From NCBI RefSeq assembly GCF_016634425.1, contig NZ_JAEPES010000001.1, positions 186,001-250,000 on the forward strand: DNA of 64,000 nt, in the 5' to 3' direction. The number at the start of each line of letters is the position of its first letter. Positions within the stretch are counted from its first letter, which is position 1. Under the pieces are notes generated by a model. It was not told where the DNA came from, made no database searches, and saw only the letters and a program-made list of their open reading frames with translations. Origin of the DNA: Lacisediminihabitans changchengi. Its GTDB lineage: Bacteria; Actinomycetota; Actinomycetes; Actinomycetales; Microbacteriaceae. A program made the position numbers and the translations under genes. Shown one piece after another: positions 16,785 through 24,733 of the stretch.

Positions 16785-17483
16785 CTAGACGGTCGCGGAG
16801 GAGAGGGTGGTCCAGGCCTCGAGGGCCGCCGCCATCTCCGCCTGCTTCTTGCTGGTGCCGTCGCCCTCGGCGATGTTCTCGCCGCCGAGCGACACAATGG
16901 CGTGAAAACGCTTCGAGTGGTCGGGGCCGCTGTCGCTGACCTCGTAGCGCGGGAGCCCCTTGCCCTGGCGGGAGGCGAGCTCTTGCAGGCTGGTCTTCGG
17001 ATCCATCGCTGCGCCGAAGCGCTCCGGGTCTTGGAGCAATGGGGCGATGAGTCGCAGCACCAGGTCGGTGGCGGCGTCGCCGCCGGCATCGAGGTACGCG
17101 GCACCGATGATCGCCTCGACCGTGTCGGCGAGGATCGAGGACTTGTCACGCCCGCCCGTCAACTCCTCCCCGCGACCGAGACGCAGGTGGCGGCCGAGGT
17201 CGATGGTGCGCGCTACTTCGGCAAGCGCGACGGACGACACCAGGGAGGCGCGACGCTTGGCGAGGTCGCCCTCGTCGAGATTCGGGTTGTTGCGGTAGAG
17301 CATCACCGTAACGGCCTGGCCGAGAATGGAGTCGCCGAGAAACTCGAGGCGCTCGTTGTGGCCGGTGCCGCCGTTCTCGTACGAGTACGAGCGGTGGGTA
17401 AGCGCGAGTTCGAGGAGTTCCGGGCTGATCGCTACAGCCAGGAACTCCTCGAGTTCACCCCGCGCGGCACTGGTGCCGGGCAT
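16785..17483 (-). CDS. rnc: ribonuclease III
   Basis: Double-strand-specific RNase that processes rRNA precursors and other structured RNAs. The 232-residue protein has the nuclease signature NERLEFLGDSILG at 43-55, a second acidic cluster (LADTVEAIIGAAYLD) and a C-terminal double-stranded RNA-binding domain (about 160-228) with the GEGTSKK-like loop AEGDGTSKKQAE. It lies 28 bp after rpmF and 26 bp before mutM. No convincing ribosome site precedes the ATG at 17483. Confidence 0.96.
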   Translation of the reverse strand: MPGTSAARGELEEFLAVAISPELLELALTHRSYSYENGGTGHNERLEFLGDSILGQAVTVMLYRNNPNLDEGDLAKRRASLVSSVALAEVARTIDLGRHLRLGRGEELTGGRDKSSILADTVEAIIGAAYLDAGGDAATDLVLRLIAPLLQDPERFGAAMDPKTSLQELASRQGKGLPRYEVSDSGPDHSKRFHAIVSLGGENIAEGDGTSKKQAEMAAALEAWTTLSSATV

Positions 17484-17511
17484 GAATGTATTCGCTGGTG
17501 AGGCGGGCGTC

Positions 17512-17715
17512 TTAGACGTCTGCGACCTTGCGGCCCTTGTACTCCATGTACAGGGGCTGGCCGGTCGAGTCCTCGACGACCTTCGCGCGGTGGGGAAGGC
17601 TGTAGACGGTCTTGCCGCCTTCGACGGTCTTCACCAGGGTGGGAGGGGTGGCCTTCCACTGGGCGCGACGAGCACGGGTGCTGGCGCGCGACATCTTGCG
17701 CTTCGGAACTGCCAT
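17512..17715 (-). CDS. rpmF: 50S ribosomal protein L32
   Basis: A 67-residue basic protein starting [20 protein letters not shown], the hallmark of L32. The usual two Cys pairs of zinc-binding L32 are absent, so this is the Cys-less, zinc-independent form common in actinobacteria. It follows the DUF177 gene, its standard partner in bacteria; a GAGAGAGAGAAAAGCC stretch supplies the ribosome site. Confidence 0.96.
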   Translation of the reverse strand: MAVPKRKMSRASTRARRAQWKATPPTLVKTVEGGKTVYSLPHRAKVVEDSTGQPLYMEYKGRKVADV

Positions 17716-17769
17716 GGCTTTTCTCTCTCTCTCGCGGCGCCGCTGCGGGCGGCACCGTTCACTTCATTA

Positions 17770-18315
17770 CTAAGACTGGGGCTGGTCTGTCGTGTCTTCG
17801 AGGCCGGCCAGATTGCCCAGGGCCGCCCACCGTGGATCGATGGCGTCCTCGTGCTTGTGGCCCGGGTTGTCGAGGAGTCGCACCCCACACTGCGGGCACA
17901 GACCGAGGCAATCGTCTTGACAGACCGGTTGGAACGGGAGTGACAGCACCACCGCATCCCTGATTACGGGTTCGAGGTCAATAGTGTCCTCGTGAACCTC
18001 GTACTCGAAAGCTTCGTCTTGAGAATACGCGAAAAGCTCCTGGAATTCGACCTGAAGCGGTTCTTCGACCTCGATGAGGCATCGAACGCACTCACCGGCG
18101 GCCGTTCCGTCGACCTCGGCAGAGACCAGGATGCCGTCATGCAGGGACTCCATGCGGAGGTTGATGTGCAGGTGCGCGCCCTCCTTCACACCGATGACGG
18201 CGTTGCCGAAGGACTCCGGCACGGTGACGTCGAGGGTGCGTTCGCGCATCTCGCCTGGGCGGTGCATGAGGTCATGGACTTCGACGGTGTACGGGGTTTT
18301 GATCACGTGAGGCAC
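17770..18315 (-). CDS. DUF177 (YceD) family protein
   Basis: A 181-residue YceD/DUF177 protein, conserved next to rpmF and linked to 23S rRNA accumulation or ribosome assembly in bacteria and plastids. The middle has CVRCLIEVEEPL and the C-terminal part has CQDDCLGLCPQCG, two Cys clusters typical of the family that may bind zinc. The start is set at GTG 18315 (VPHVIKTPYTVEV) because the frame upstream encodes repeat DNA and because TACACT lies 6 nt before it, predicting a leaderless message. It is the first gene of the rpmF-rnc-mutM unit. Confidence 0.9.
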   Translation of the reverse strand: MPHVIKTPYTVEVHDLMHRPGEMRERTLDVTVPESFGNAVIGVKEGAHLHINLRMESLHDGILVSAEVDGTAAGECVRCLIEVEEPLQVEFQELFAYSQDEAFEYEVHEDTIDLEPVIRDAVVLSLPFQPVCQDDCLGLCPQCGVRLLDNPGHKHEDAIDPRWAALGNLAGLEDTTDQPQS

Positions 18316-18321
18316 CCGACG

Positions 18322-18327
18322 AGTGTA
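18322..18327 (-). promoter_or_regulatory. -10 box for leaderless DUF177-rpmF-rnc-mutM transcript
   Basis: Minus-strand TACACT is 6 nt upstream of the GTG at 18315, with no ribosome site in between. Confidence 0.5.
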
Positions 18328-18384
18328 CGCGGGTGCCGCGGGGTCACGGCCGGTGCGGCGTGCGCCCTGGGCGAACCGCTTGTC

Positions 18385-18432
18385 GGTTTCGATACGCGAA
18401 CGCGCCAGAGCGCGTGCGCTACTCATCCGGCG
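18385..18432. repeat. copy of the GGTTGAGTAGCGC repeat family
   Basis: Read on the minus strand, 48 bases match the repeat at 49553-49600 at nearly every position (GATGAGTAGCGCACGCGCTC ... TATCGAAACC). The aminotransferase stop codon TGA (18423-18425) lies inside the repeat, so the repeat supplies the end of that gene. Only one arm is present here. Confidence 0.75.
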
Positions 18433-19769
18433 TTGGTCTCGACCGCGGTGAACGCCTCGTCGTAGATGGCGAGGGCACGCGCGACCTCGTCGGCGGTGAT
18501 CACGCACGGTGGCACGACGTGGATGCGGTTGTCCGCCGAGAACGGAAGCAGTCCGCGCTGCAGCAGCTCCGTCTTGAGCGCGGCGATCACGGCGGGCGAC
18601 ACCGGTGCCCTGGTGGCGCCGTCATCCACCAGGTCGAGCGCCCAGAACACGCCGAGCCCACGCACCTCGCCGATCATGGGGTGCTTGGCCGCGAGCGCGG
18701 CGAGGCCCGGGCCGAGGACATCCGTTCCGATGGTCTTCGCGTTCTCGACGATGCCCTCCGCCTCCATTGCGTCGAGCGCGCCGACGATCGATGCCATGGC
18801 GAGCGGATGTCCGGAGTAGGTGAGTCCGCCGGGGAACACCGCATCCTCGAAGGCGTTGGCGATCGACTCGGAGATGATCACCCCGCCGGCCGGCACGTAG
18901 CCGGAGTTGACGCCCTTGGCGAAGGTGATGAGGTCCGGCGTCCAATCGCCCTCCTGCGCCGCGAAGCCCTGCCAGGCAAACCACTCCCCCGTGCGCCCGA
19001 AGCCCGACATGACCTCGTCGATGATCATGCGGATGTCGTACTTGTCACAGAGGGCTCGCACGCCGGCGAGGTACCCCGGCGGCGGCACCAGCACGCCGGC
19101 GGTTCCAGGAACTCCCTCGATCAGGATGGCCGCGATGGTCGACTGCCCTTCCGACAGGATGACGCGTTCCAGGTGGTGCAGCGCGCGCTCTCCCTCCTGC
19201 TCCACCGAGTCAGACCAGAACTCGGAGCGGTAGGCGAAGGGTCCGAAGAAGTGAACGTGTCCGCGGGCGAACTCGTTCGGCATCCGTCGCCAGTCGCCCG
19301 TGGCGACGATGGCAGCGCCGGTGTTGCCGTGGTACGAGCGGTACTGCGAGAGCACCTTGTCTTTGCCGGTCGTGAGCCGCGCCATCCGGATCGCGTTCTC
19401 GTTCGCGTCCGCGCCGCCGTTGGTGAAGAAGACCTTGTTGAACGGCTCGCCTGCCCGATCGAGGATGCGCTGGGCCGCCTTGCCCCTGGCGAGATTGGCG
19501 TTGGCCGGGGCGACCATGGTGAGCAGCTCGGCCTGTTCCGTGATGGCCCGGATGACCGCGGGGTGCTGGTGCCCGATGTTCATGTTCACCAGCTGGCTGG
19601 AGAAGTCGAGATACTCCGTGCCGTCGTAATCCCACACCGTGCTGCCGAGGGCTTTCGCAATGCTGAACGGCTTCAATGCCCCCTGCGCCGACCAGGAGTG
19701 GAAGACATGAGCTCGATCGAGCTCGAGGGTGAGTTCGGCGTCGCTGAGGGTGGTCGTGGTGTCGGTCAT
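18423..19769 (-). CDS. class III (omega) aminotransferase, likely beta-alanine/pyruvate type
   Basis: A 448-residue PLP-dependent aminotransferase of the class III fold. It has the PLP phosphate loop GADANENAIRMAR, the IIDEVMSGFGRTGEWF segment with the cofactor-binding Asp, and the Schiff-base Lys in LITFAKGVNSGYVP. As the last gene of the pyrimidine/hydantoin cluster it most likely moves the amino group of beta-alanine (or beta-aminoisobutyrate), the end product of reductive pyrimidine breakdown, to a keto acid. The ATG at 19769 is chosen (AAAGAAG upstream); longer in-frame starts add unrelated residues. Its stop codon comes from a repeat. The exact amino donor is inferred from context. Confidence 0.82.
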   Translation of the reverse strand: MTDTTTTLSDAELTLELDRAHVFHSWSAQGALKPFSIAKALGSTVWDYDGTEYLDFSSQLVNMNIGHQHPAVIRAITEQAELLTMVAPANANLARGKAAQRILDRAGEPFNKVFFTNGGADANENAIRMARLTTGKDKVLSQYRSYHGNTGAAIVATGDWRRMPNEFARGHVHFFGPFAYRSEFWSDSVEQEGERALHHLERVILSEGQSTIAAILIEGVPGTAGVLVPPPGYLAGVRALCDKYDIRMIIDEVMSGFGRTGEWFAWQGFAAQEGDWTPDLITFAKGVNSGYVPAGGVIISESIANAFEDAVFPGGLTYSGHPLAMASIVGALDAMEAEGIVENAKTIGTDVLGPGLAALAAKHPMIGEVRGLGVFWALDLVDDGATRAPVSPAVIAALKTELLQRGLLPFSADNRIHVVPPCVITADEVARALAIYDEAFTAVETNAG

Positions 19770-19804
19770 TTCGGTCTTCTTTCGGAGTCTTTCGATGGTG
19801 CTGG

Positions 19805-19830
19805 GCGGAGGCCGGTCGCCCGACCTCCGC
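19805..19830. terminator. hairpin between substrate-binding protein and aminotransferase genes
   Basis: GCGGAGG (19805-19811) pairs with CCTCCGC (19824-19830), with further partial pairing inside. It lies just after the binding-protein stop. With no T-run it is more likely an mRNA 3'-end stabiliser or attenuator that lets the binding protein be made in excess. Confidence 0.45.
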
Positions 19831-19844
19831 ACCGGTGATGGTGA

Positions 19845-20993
19845 CTACTTGCCGCCCTCTGTGAGCTCGACTGTCAGGGGCGTGAAGGAGGTTCCCTTCA
19901 CATCCACCCCCTCGGCTTCGAGCTCTGTGAGCGCCTTCTTCACATAGGTGTTGCTGTAGGCCGTCGACGGCGGGGCCTTCGTGATGATCGTCGAGCCGGT
20001 GTTGTCTTTCGTGCCCTCGGCGATCTTCGCGGTGCGATCCCACGATGACTTCTGGATGACGCCCAGCCCGTCGGTGGACGGCCAGAGCAGCTTGTTCACC
20101 TCGTTGGTCATCCAGAGCTGGTGGCTCGTCCCTAGCGTCGAGCCTGCTGCCGTCACGATGTCGGCCGCCTTCTGTGCGTTGTCGCGCGCGTAGACCCAGC
20201 CCTTGATCGAGGCCTTGATGAACTTCACGGTCTCGTCCTGGAACGCCTTGTCCTTCAGCTTGTCGGCGTCGGCCCAGATCGCATCCTGCAGCATCGCGGT
20301 GCCCTCTTTCTCCCAGTTGATGACGTTGAGGTCATCCGGCTGGTAGAGCTTGCCGGTCGCCGGGTTGACCGTCTCGAGCACCTGCGCGTACTCGTTGTAG
20401 GTCATGGCCTGCGCGGCGTCGATGTCCCCGGCGAGAAAGCCCTTCATGTCGAAGGCCTGCTGCACCAGGCTGATGCCGGTGTCAGTGTTGATGCCGGCCT
20501 TCTGCATGCCGGCGAACAGCTCCCACTGGTTGCCGAAGCCCCAGCTGCCGACCTTCTCGCCCTTCAGGTCGGCTGCGGTGGTGATGCCTTTGTTCTTGAA
20601 CGAGATCTGCGTGGTTCCGCTGCGCTCGAAGATCTGGGCGACATCGGTGACGTTGACGCCCTGCTCTATCGACCCGAGCACCTTCGGAACCCAGGAGATG
20701 GCGTAGTCGGCATCGCCGTCAGCGACCGATTTGATCGGAACGGTGTCCGTTCCGGCCTCCTTGATCTTCACGTCGAGGCCCTCGTCTTTGTAGTAACCCT
20801 GTTCGACCGCGGCGTAGTACCCGGCGAACTGGGCCTGGGCCACCCACTGCAGTTGCAGGGTGACGGGAGTGAGCTTGCCGTCCGTCGAATTCGATGAACC
20901 ACTGTCGCTCGAGCTGCTGCAGCCGCTCAGGACGAGGGCGGTCGCCGATGCGATAGCCGCCGTGCCGAGCACGATTCGTGTGCTGTGTCTCAT
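19845..20993 (-). CDS. ABC importer substrate-binding lipoprotein (NMT1/THI5-like)
   Basis: A 382-residue lipoprotein: basic N terminus, hydrophobic segment and lipobox VLSGC with the lipidated Cys25. The mature protein begins with a Ser/Gly-rich tether, then VTLQLQWVAQAQFAGYYAAVEQGYY, the signature of the NMT1/THI5-like family that binds thiamine-precursor pyrimidines, riboflavin precursors, sulphonates or N-formyl-aminomethylpyrimidine. Together with the adjacent dihydropyrimidinase it points to import of a pyrimidine, hydantoin or related N-heterocycle. AAGGAGGAAG precedes the ATG. Confidence 0.88.
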   Translation of the reverse strand: MRHSTRIVLGTAAIASATALVLSGCSSSSDSGSSNSTDGKLTPVTLQLQWVAQAQFAGYYAAVEQGYYKDEGLDVKIKEAGTDTVPIKSVADGDADYAISWVPKVLGSIEQGVNVTDVAQIFERSGTTQISFKNKGITTAADLKGEKVGSWGFGNQWELFAGMQKAGINTDTGISLVQQAFDMKGFLAGDIDAAQAMTYNEYAQVLETVNPATGKLYQPDDLNVINWEKEGTAMLQDAIWADADKLKDKAFQDETVKFIKASIKGWVYARDNAQKAADIVTAAGSTLGTSHQLWMTNEVNKLLWPSTDGLGVIQKSSWDRTAKIAEGTKDNTGSTIITKAPPSTAYSNTYVKKALTELEAEGVDVKGTSFTPLTVELTEGGK

Positions 20994-21067
20994 TGGTGCT
21001 TCCTCCTTGGTACGTGTCTGTGGTGCGGGCCAGGGTGGTGCAGTGGTGATGTGGTGCAGTGGTGCAG

Positions 21068-21086
21068 CCGGTCGAGGGGCGACCGG
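21068..21086. terminator. hairpin after the first permease gene
   Basis: CCGGTCG (21068-21074) pairs with CGACCGG (21080-21086) around a 5-nt loop, 4 bases after the permease stop. No T-run follows. It probably separates the membrane-component messages from the binding-protein message. Upstream of it (21031-21066) is a low-complexity TGGTGCAG-rich stretch. Confidence 0.45.
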
Positions 21087-21089
21087 ACA

Positions 21090-21872
21090 TCAGGACGGAG
21101 CGGGGCTGTGCCGCGTTGCCAGCTTCTCCAGTGCGAGGGTGACGAGGTAGAAGGCGAGTCCGAGCAGGATCGCACCGAGCACGAAGGCGTAGGCGAGCGT
21201 GTAGTTGCTGTAGGCGGCCGCGCTGGTGATCGAGCTGGCGAGGCCGTCGACCGGGCCACCGAAGTATTCGGCGATCAGCGCCGAGATCACAGCGAGCGAG
21301 GATGCCACGCGCAGCCCGGTGAAGATGTAGGGCAATGCTCCCGGCACGGTGACCGTGCGAGTGCGCTGCCAGGGCGAGGCTGCGTAGGCCCGCATGAGGT
21401 CTTGCAGAACCGGCCGAACCTGGCGCAGCCCGCGAAGGGTGTTGAAGTAGACCGGGATGAACACGGCGAGCGCCGCGACCAGCTGCCGGGCCGTCTCGGC
21501 TCCCGCGCCGAACATCGTGTACAGCACGGGGGCGAGCGCGACGATCGGCACCACCGACAGGGCCGTGACCACGGCGGCGGAGAGCTGATCGAGCACGCGA
21601 ACGAGGGCGGAGAGGATGGCGCCGACGATGCCGATGATTCCCCCGACCACCAACCCGATCAGGGCGTTGAGTCCGGTGATGCGAGTGCCGGTCCAGACCG
21701 TGCCGACCGACTGCCCGAACCGGTCGGCGATGCTCAGCGGGCTCGGCAGCACGTACGGCTTGATGCCGAAGCCGACCACGATCAGCTGCCAGAGCAGCAG
21801 GGCGAGGATGCCGAGAATCAGCGGGGCGAGGATGGTGCGCGTTCTCGAGCCCCGCACCGTACCGGCTCTCAT
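21090..21872 (-). CDS. ABC transporter permease
   Basis: A 260-residue BPD-type inner membrane protein with about six helices. The cytoplasmic EAA loop is visible as LMRAYAASPWQRTRTVTVPGALPYIFTGLRVA (about 165-195), which docks the ATPase. It belongs to the SsuC/ThiX-like group that works with NMT1-type binding proteins. ATG overlaps the TGA of the ATPase gene by 4 bp, so the two are translationally coupled. Confidence 0.88.
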   Translation of the reverse strand: MRAGTVRGSRTRTILAPLILGILALLLWQLIVVGFGIKPYVLPSPLSIADRFGQSVGTVWTGTRITGLNALIGLVVGGIIGIVGAILSALVRVLDQLSAAVVTALSVVPIVALAPVLYTMFGAGAETARQLVAALAVFIPVYFNTLRGLRQVRPVLQDLMRAYAASPWQRTRTVTVPGALPYIFTGLRVASSLAVISALIAEYFGGPVDGLASSITSAAAYSNYTLAYAFVLGAILLGLAFYLVTLALEKLATRHSPAPS

Positions 21873-22690
21873 CGGGTCTCGACCCCGCGCGCTGCACTGG
21901 CGGCCTCGGCGACCGGGCTGCCATGCAGGGCCTCGCGCACCGCGCTGACGGCGGCGAAGAAGCTGGAGGCCTCACGAAGGTCGTCGGCACGTTCCCCCGC
22001 GGAGCCGAGCGCGACATCCACGATCTGACGGATGCGGCCGGGGCGCGGCGACATCACCACCACCCGGTCGGAGAGGAACACCGCCTCGGGGATCGAGTGG
22101 GTGACGAACACGACGGCGGCCCCGGTCTCGCCGCAGATGCGCACGAGTTCGGCCTGCATCCGTTCGCGGGTCATCTCGTCGAGCGCACCGAAGGGCTCGT
22201 CCATCAGCAGCAGTTCGGGGCTCTCGGCGAGCGATCGGGCGATCGCGACGCGCTGTTGCATGCCGCCGGAGAGCTGGTCCGGGTAGCGGTCGGCCACGTC
22301 GCTCAGACCGACCAGGGCGAGCAACTCCGCTGCCCGCGACTGCCGGGCGGGCTTTCCGACCTTGTGCAACTCGAGCGGCAGCTCGATGTTGCCGGCGACC
22401 GTGCGCCACGGCAAGAGCCCCGCCTGCTGGAAGGCGATTCCGTAGTCCTGGTCGATGCGCGCCGCGCGGGCCGTCTTGCCGAACACCCGGATGTCGCCGG
22501 AGGTCGGCTGGTCGAGGTCGGCGATCAGTCGCAGGAGCGTCGACTTGCCACATCCGCTCGGACCGATCAGCGAGACGAACTCGCCCGGAGCAACCGCGAG
22601 GTCGATTCCGTCGAGGGCGACCGTCTCGGCGCCCTTGGCCAGCCGGAAGATCTTGGACACTCCCGTTACGTGGACTGCGGCCGTGGTCAT
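21869..22690 (-). CDS. ABC transporter ATP-binding protein
   Basis: A 273-residue nucleotide-binding subunit of the SsuB/TauB type. Visible motifs are Walker A LIGPSGCGKSTLLR, Q loop FQQAGLLPWR, signature LSGGMQQRVAIARSLA, Walker B LLLMDEPFGALDE and the switch His in FVTHSIPEAV. ATG 22690 overlaps the upstream permease TGA (ATGA), and GGAGAGG gives the ribosome site. It is flanked on both sides by permeases, implying a heterodimeric membrane channel. Confidence 0.92.
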   Translation of the reverse strand: MTTAAVHVTGVSKIFRLAKGAETVALDGIDLAVAPGEFVSLIGPSGCGKSTLLRLIADLDQPTSGDIRVFGKTARAARIDQDYGIAFQQAGLLPWRTVAGNIELPLELHKVGKPARQSRAAELLALVGLSDVADRYPDQLSGGMQQRVAIARSLAESPELLLMDEPFGALDEMTRERMQAELVRICGETGAAVVFVTHSIPEAVFLSDRVVVMSPRPGRIRQIVDVALGSAGERADDLREASSFFAAVSAVREALHGSPVAEAASAARGVETR

Positions 22691-23586
22691 GCCGGCACCT
22701 CTCCCCTGCGATAGCGCTTCAGGGCGAGCCCGAGAAGTGCAATGAAAGCGGCAGCGATCAGCCCGATGGCGACCGCGCCGAAGATGGGTGCCCACGGCTT
22801 TCCCGGGTCGCCGCTGGACGCGGAGGCGTACTCGACCATCATTCGGCCGACCCCGCCCTTGAGACCGATGGAAACCTCCGCCACCACGGCACCGATCACG
22901 GCGTTGGCCGCAGCCAGGCGCAGCGCCGGCAACAGATAGGGCACGCTGGCGGGCAACCGCAGGCGGATGAGGGTCGTCCACCAGCCGACCGCGTAGGTGC
23001 GCATCAATTCGACGTGCGCTCGGTCCGGGGACCCCAGCCCGCGAAGGGCACCGATAGACACCGGGAAGAAGGCGAGGTAGGAGGCGATGACGGCAACCGT
23101 CATCCACTCCTGCCAGCGTGCATCGCCGAAGCGGATCTGGTTGCCGATGCCGGCGACGAGCGGCGCGAGAGCGATGAGGGGCACCGTCTGGCTCAGCACG
23201 ATCCAGGGCAGCAGTGCCGCCTCGGCGGTACGAAGGCGCTGCATGAGCATGGCGAGTAGCAGCCCGACGACGACCCCGACCACCCAGCCGACCGCCGCGA
23301 TGCCGAGCGTGAAGGCGGATGCCTGCAGCACCGCGACCCACAAAACCGGGGAGCCGGATGTCGCGGTCACCGGTTCTCCGAGCCGCGTGAACATCGTGAT
23401 GAGGTGCGGCATCGCGAGATCGCTGGTGCGCGGAAGCACCGTCACCCCGCCGACCACCACGCCCGTCGCAGGGCCGACCGATTTGTACAGCTCCCAGAGC
23501 ACCCCGAGCAGCACGACGCCGATGGCGCCGAGCAGCACCCCGGTCGCACCACTGCGCCGGGCACGGATCGTGGCTCTGTCAGTCAC
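22687..23586 (-). CDS. ABC transporter permease, second subunit
   Basis: A 299-residue membrane protein of the same BPD family as the other permease, with a longer N-terminal region (VTDRATIRARRSG, then the first helix at about 15-36). The EAA loop is LMRTYAVGWWTTLIRLRLPASVPYLLPALRLA. GTG 23586 overlaps the TGA of the LLM gene by 4 bp. Two different permeases imply a heterodimer. Confidence 0.86.
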   Translation of the reverse strand: MTDRATIRARRSGATGVLLGAIGVVLLGVLWELYKSVGPATGVVVGGVTVLPRTSDLAMPHLITMFTRLGEPVTATSGSPVLWVAVLQASAFTLGIAAVGWVVGVVVGLLLAMLMQRLRTAEAALLPWIVLSQTVPLIALAPLVAGIGNQIRFGDARWQEWMTVAVIASYLAFFPVSIGALRGLGSPDRAHVELMRTYAVGWWTTLIRLRLPASVPYLLPALRLAAANAVIGAVVAEVSIGLKGGVGRMMVEYASASSGDPGKPWAPIFGAVAIGLIAAAFIALLGLALKRYRRGEVPA

Positions 23587-24614
23587 GACCGCGCCACCAC
23601 GCGGTCGCGCATTGCGGGGATCACGGTCTCGCCGTAGACGCGGAGGGTCTCCTCCTTGTTGTCGTGCTGCAGGTAGGCGGCGAACTGGTCGACGCCGAGC
23701 TCTTTCAGCGCGGTCAGCTTCTCGATGTGCTGCTGGGCGGTGCCGAGGAGGCAGAACCGGTCGACGATCTCGTCGGGCACGAAGCTCGCGTGGGTGTTGC
23801 CGGCCCGACCGTGTTCGTTGTAGTCGTAGCCCTCCCGGCCCTTGATGTACTCCGTCAGCGCCTTCGGCACCGTGGAGTTCTCGCCATACTTGGCGACGAT
23901 GTCCGCGACGTGATTGCCCACCATGCCACCGAACCAACGGTTCTGGTCGCGCATGTGGGCCCAGTCCTCGTCCGTGCCCGACGCCGAGACGTAGGCGGGG
24001 GCCGCGACGCAGAACGTGATCGACATCGGGTCGCGGCCGGCCTTCTCGGCAGCGCTTCGCACGGTCGCGATCATCCACTCGGCGACGTCGAGGTCGGCCA
24101 TCTGCAGGATGAAGCCGTCCCCAACCTCGCCGGTGAGCTTGAGCGCGAGCGGGCCGTATGCGGCCACCCACACTTCGAGCTCGGAGCCGACGCTCCACGG
24201 AAACTGCAGCGTCGCACCGTTGTACTCGACCGACCGCGAGTTCGCCAGCTCACGGATGACGTGGATGGCCTCGCGCAGCGTCTTCAGCGTGGTGGGCGCG
24301 CCGTTCGTCACGCGCACCGCCGAGTCCCCCCGCCCGATGCCGCAGATGGTGCGATTGCCGTACATCTCGTTCAGGGTCGCGTAGGTGGAGGCGGTGACCG
24401 TCCAGTCGCGGGTGGCCGGGTTGGTGACCATCGGACCGACCTTGATCTTGTGTGTCTCGGCCAGGATCTGGCTGTAGATCACGTACGGCTCCTGCCAGAG
24501 CAGGTGAGAGTCGAAGGTCCAGGCGTAGTCGAAGCCGAATTGCTCGGCAAGCTTTGCGAGGTACACCGTGCGCGAGGCGGGCGGGTTGGTCTGGAGCACT
24601 GCGCCGAATTCCAT
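23583..24614 (-). CDS. LLM-class oxidoreductase (TIGR03842 / CPS_4043-like)
   Basis: A 343-residue luciferase-like TIM-barrel protein. MEFGAVLQTNPPASRTVYLAKLAEQFGFDYAWTFDSHLLWQEPY and the AWTFDSH segment match the family known as 'F420-dependent oxidoreductase, CPS_4043 family', whose function is unknown and which has been noted beside hydantoinase/dihydropyrimidinase genes. It sits between the dihydropyrimidinase and the importer genes and overlaps the permease by GTGA. Members also occur in bacteria without F420, so FMN use is possible. It is a candidate for an otherwise missing pyrimidine ring-reducing or ring-modifying step; this is inference. CGGGA precedes the ATG. Confidence 0.78.
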   Translation of the reverse strand: MEFGAVLQTNPPASRTVYLAKLAEQFGFDYAWTFDSHLLWQEPYVIYSQILAETHKIKVGPMVTNPATRDWTVTASTYATLNEMYGNRTICGIGRGDSAVRVTNGAPTTLKTLREAIHVIRELANSRSVEYNGATLQFPWSVGSELEVWVAAYGPLALKLTGEVGDGFILQMADLDVAEWMIATVRSAAEKAGRDPMSITFCVAAPAYVSASGTDEDWAHMRDQNRWFGGMVGNHVADIVAKYGENSTVPKALTEYIKGREGYDYNEHGRAGNTHASFVPDEIVDRFCLLGTAQQHIEKLTALKELGVDQFAAYLQHDNKEETLRVYGETVIPAMRDRVVARS

Positions 24615-24633
24615 GGGGTCCCGTTCAGTTACT

Positions 24634-24724
24634 CGCTGGTTGAGTAAGCCCCGACGGAGAAGGAGCCGTATCGAAACTGGGTTTCGATACGCGTGCTCCT
24701 TCGTCGCGCGCTACTCAACCAGCG
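24634..24724. repeat. complete palindromic GGTTGAGTA repeat (about 91 bp)
   Basis: Outer arms CGCTGGTTGAGTA (24634-24646) and TACTCAACCAGCG (24712-24724) are perfect complements. Inside, AAGGAG/CTCCTT and GTATCGAAAC/GTTTCGATAC also pair around a TGG loop, so RNA would form one long hairpin. It lies in the 119-base gap between the dihydropyrimidinase stop and the LLM start, where it could modulate transcript levels. Confidence 0.85.
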
Positions 24725-24733
24725 TTGGTGTGG

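Noticed and set aside
16469-17149. 226-codon minus-strand frame spanning mutM and rnc
   Set aside because: Same-strand, different-frame shadow of two well-supported genes, with Ser/Arg/Pro-rich nonsense sequence.
22691-23341. N-terminal extension of the pyrimidine-importer ATPase
   Set aside because: The extra sequence is out-of-frame permease DNA; the ATG at 22690 overlaps the permease stop and has a ribosome site.
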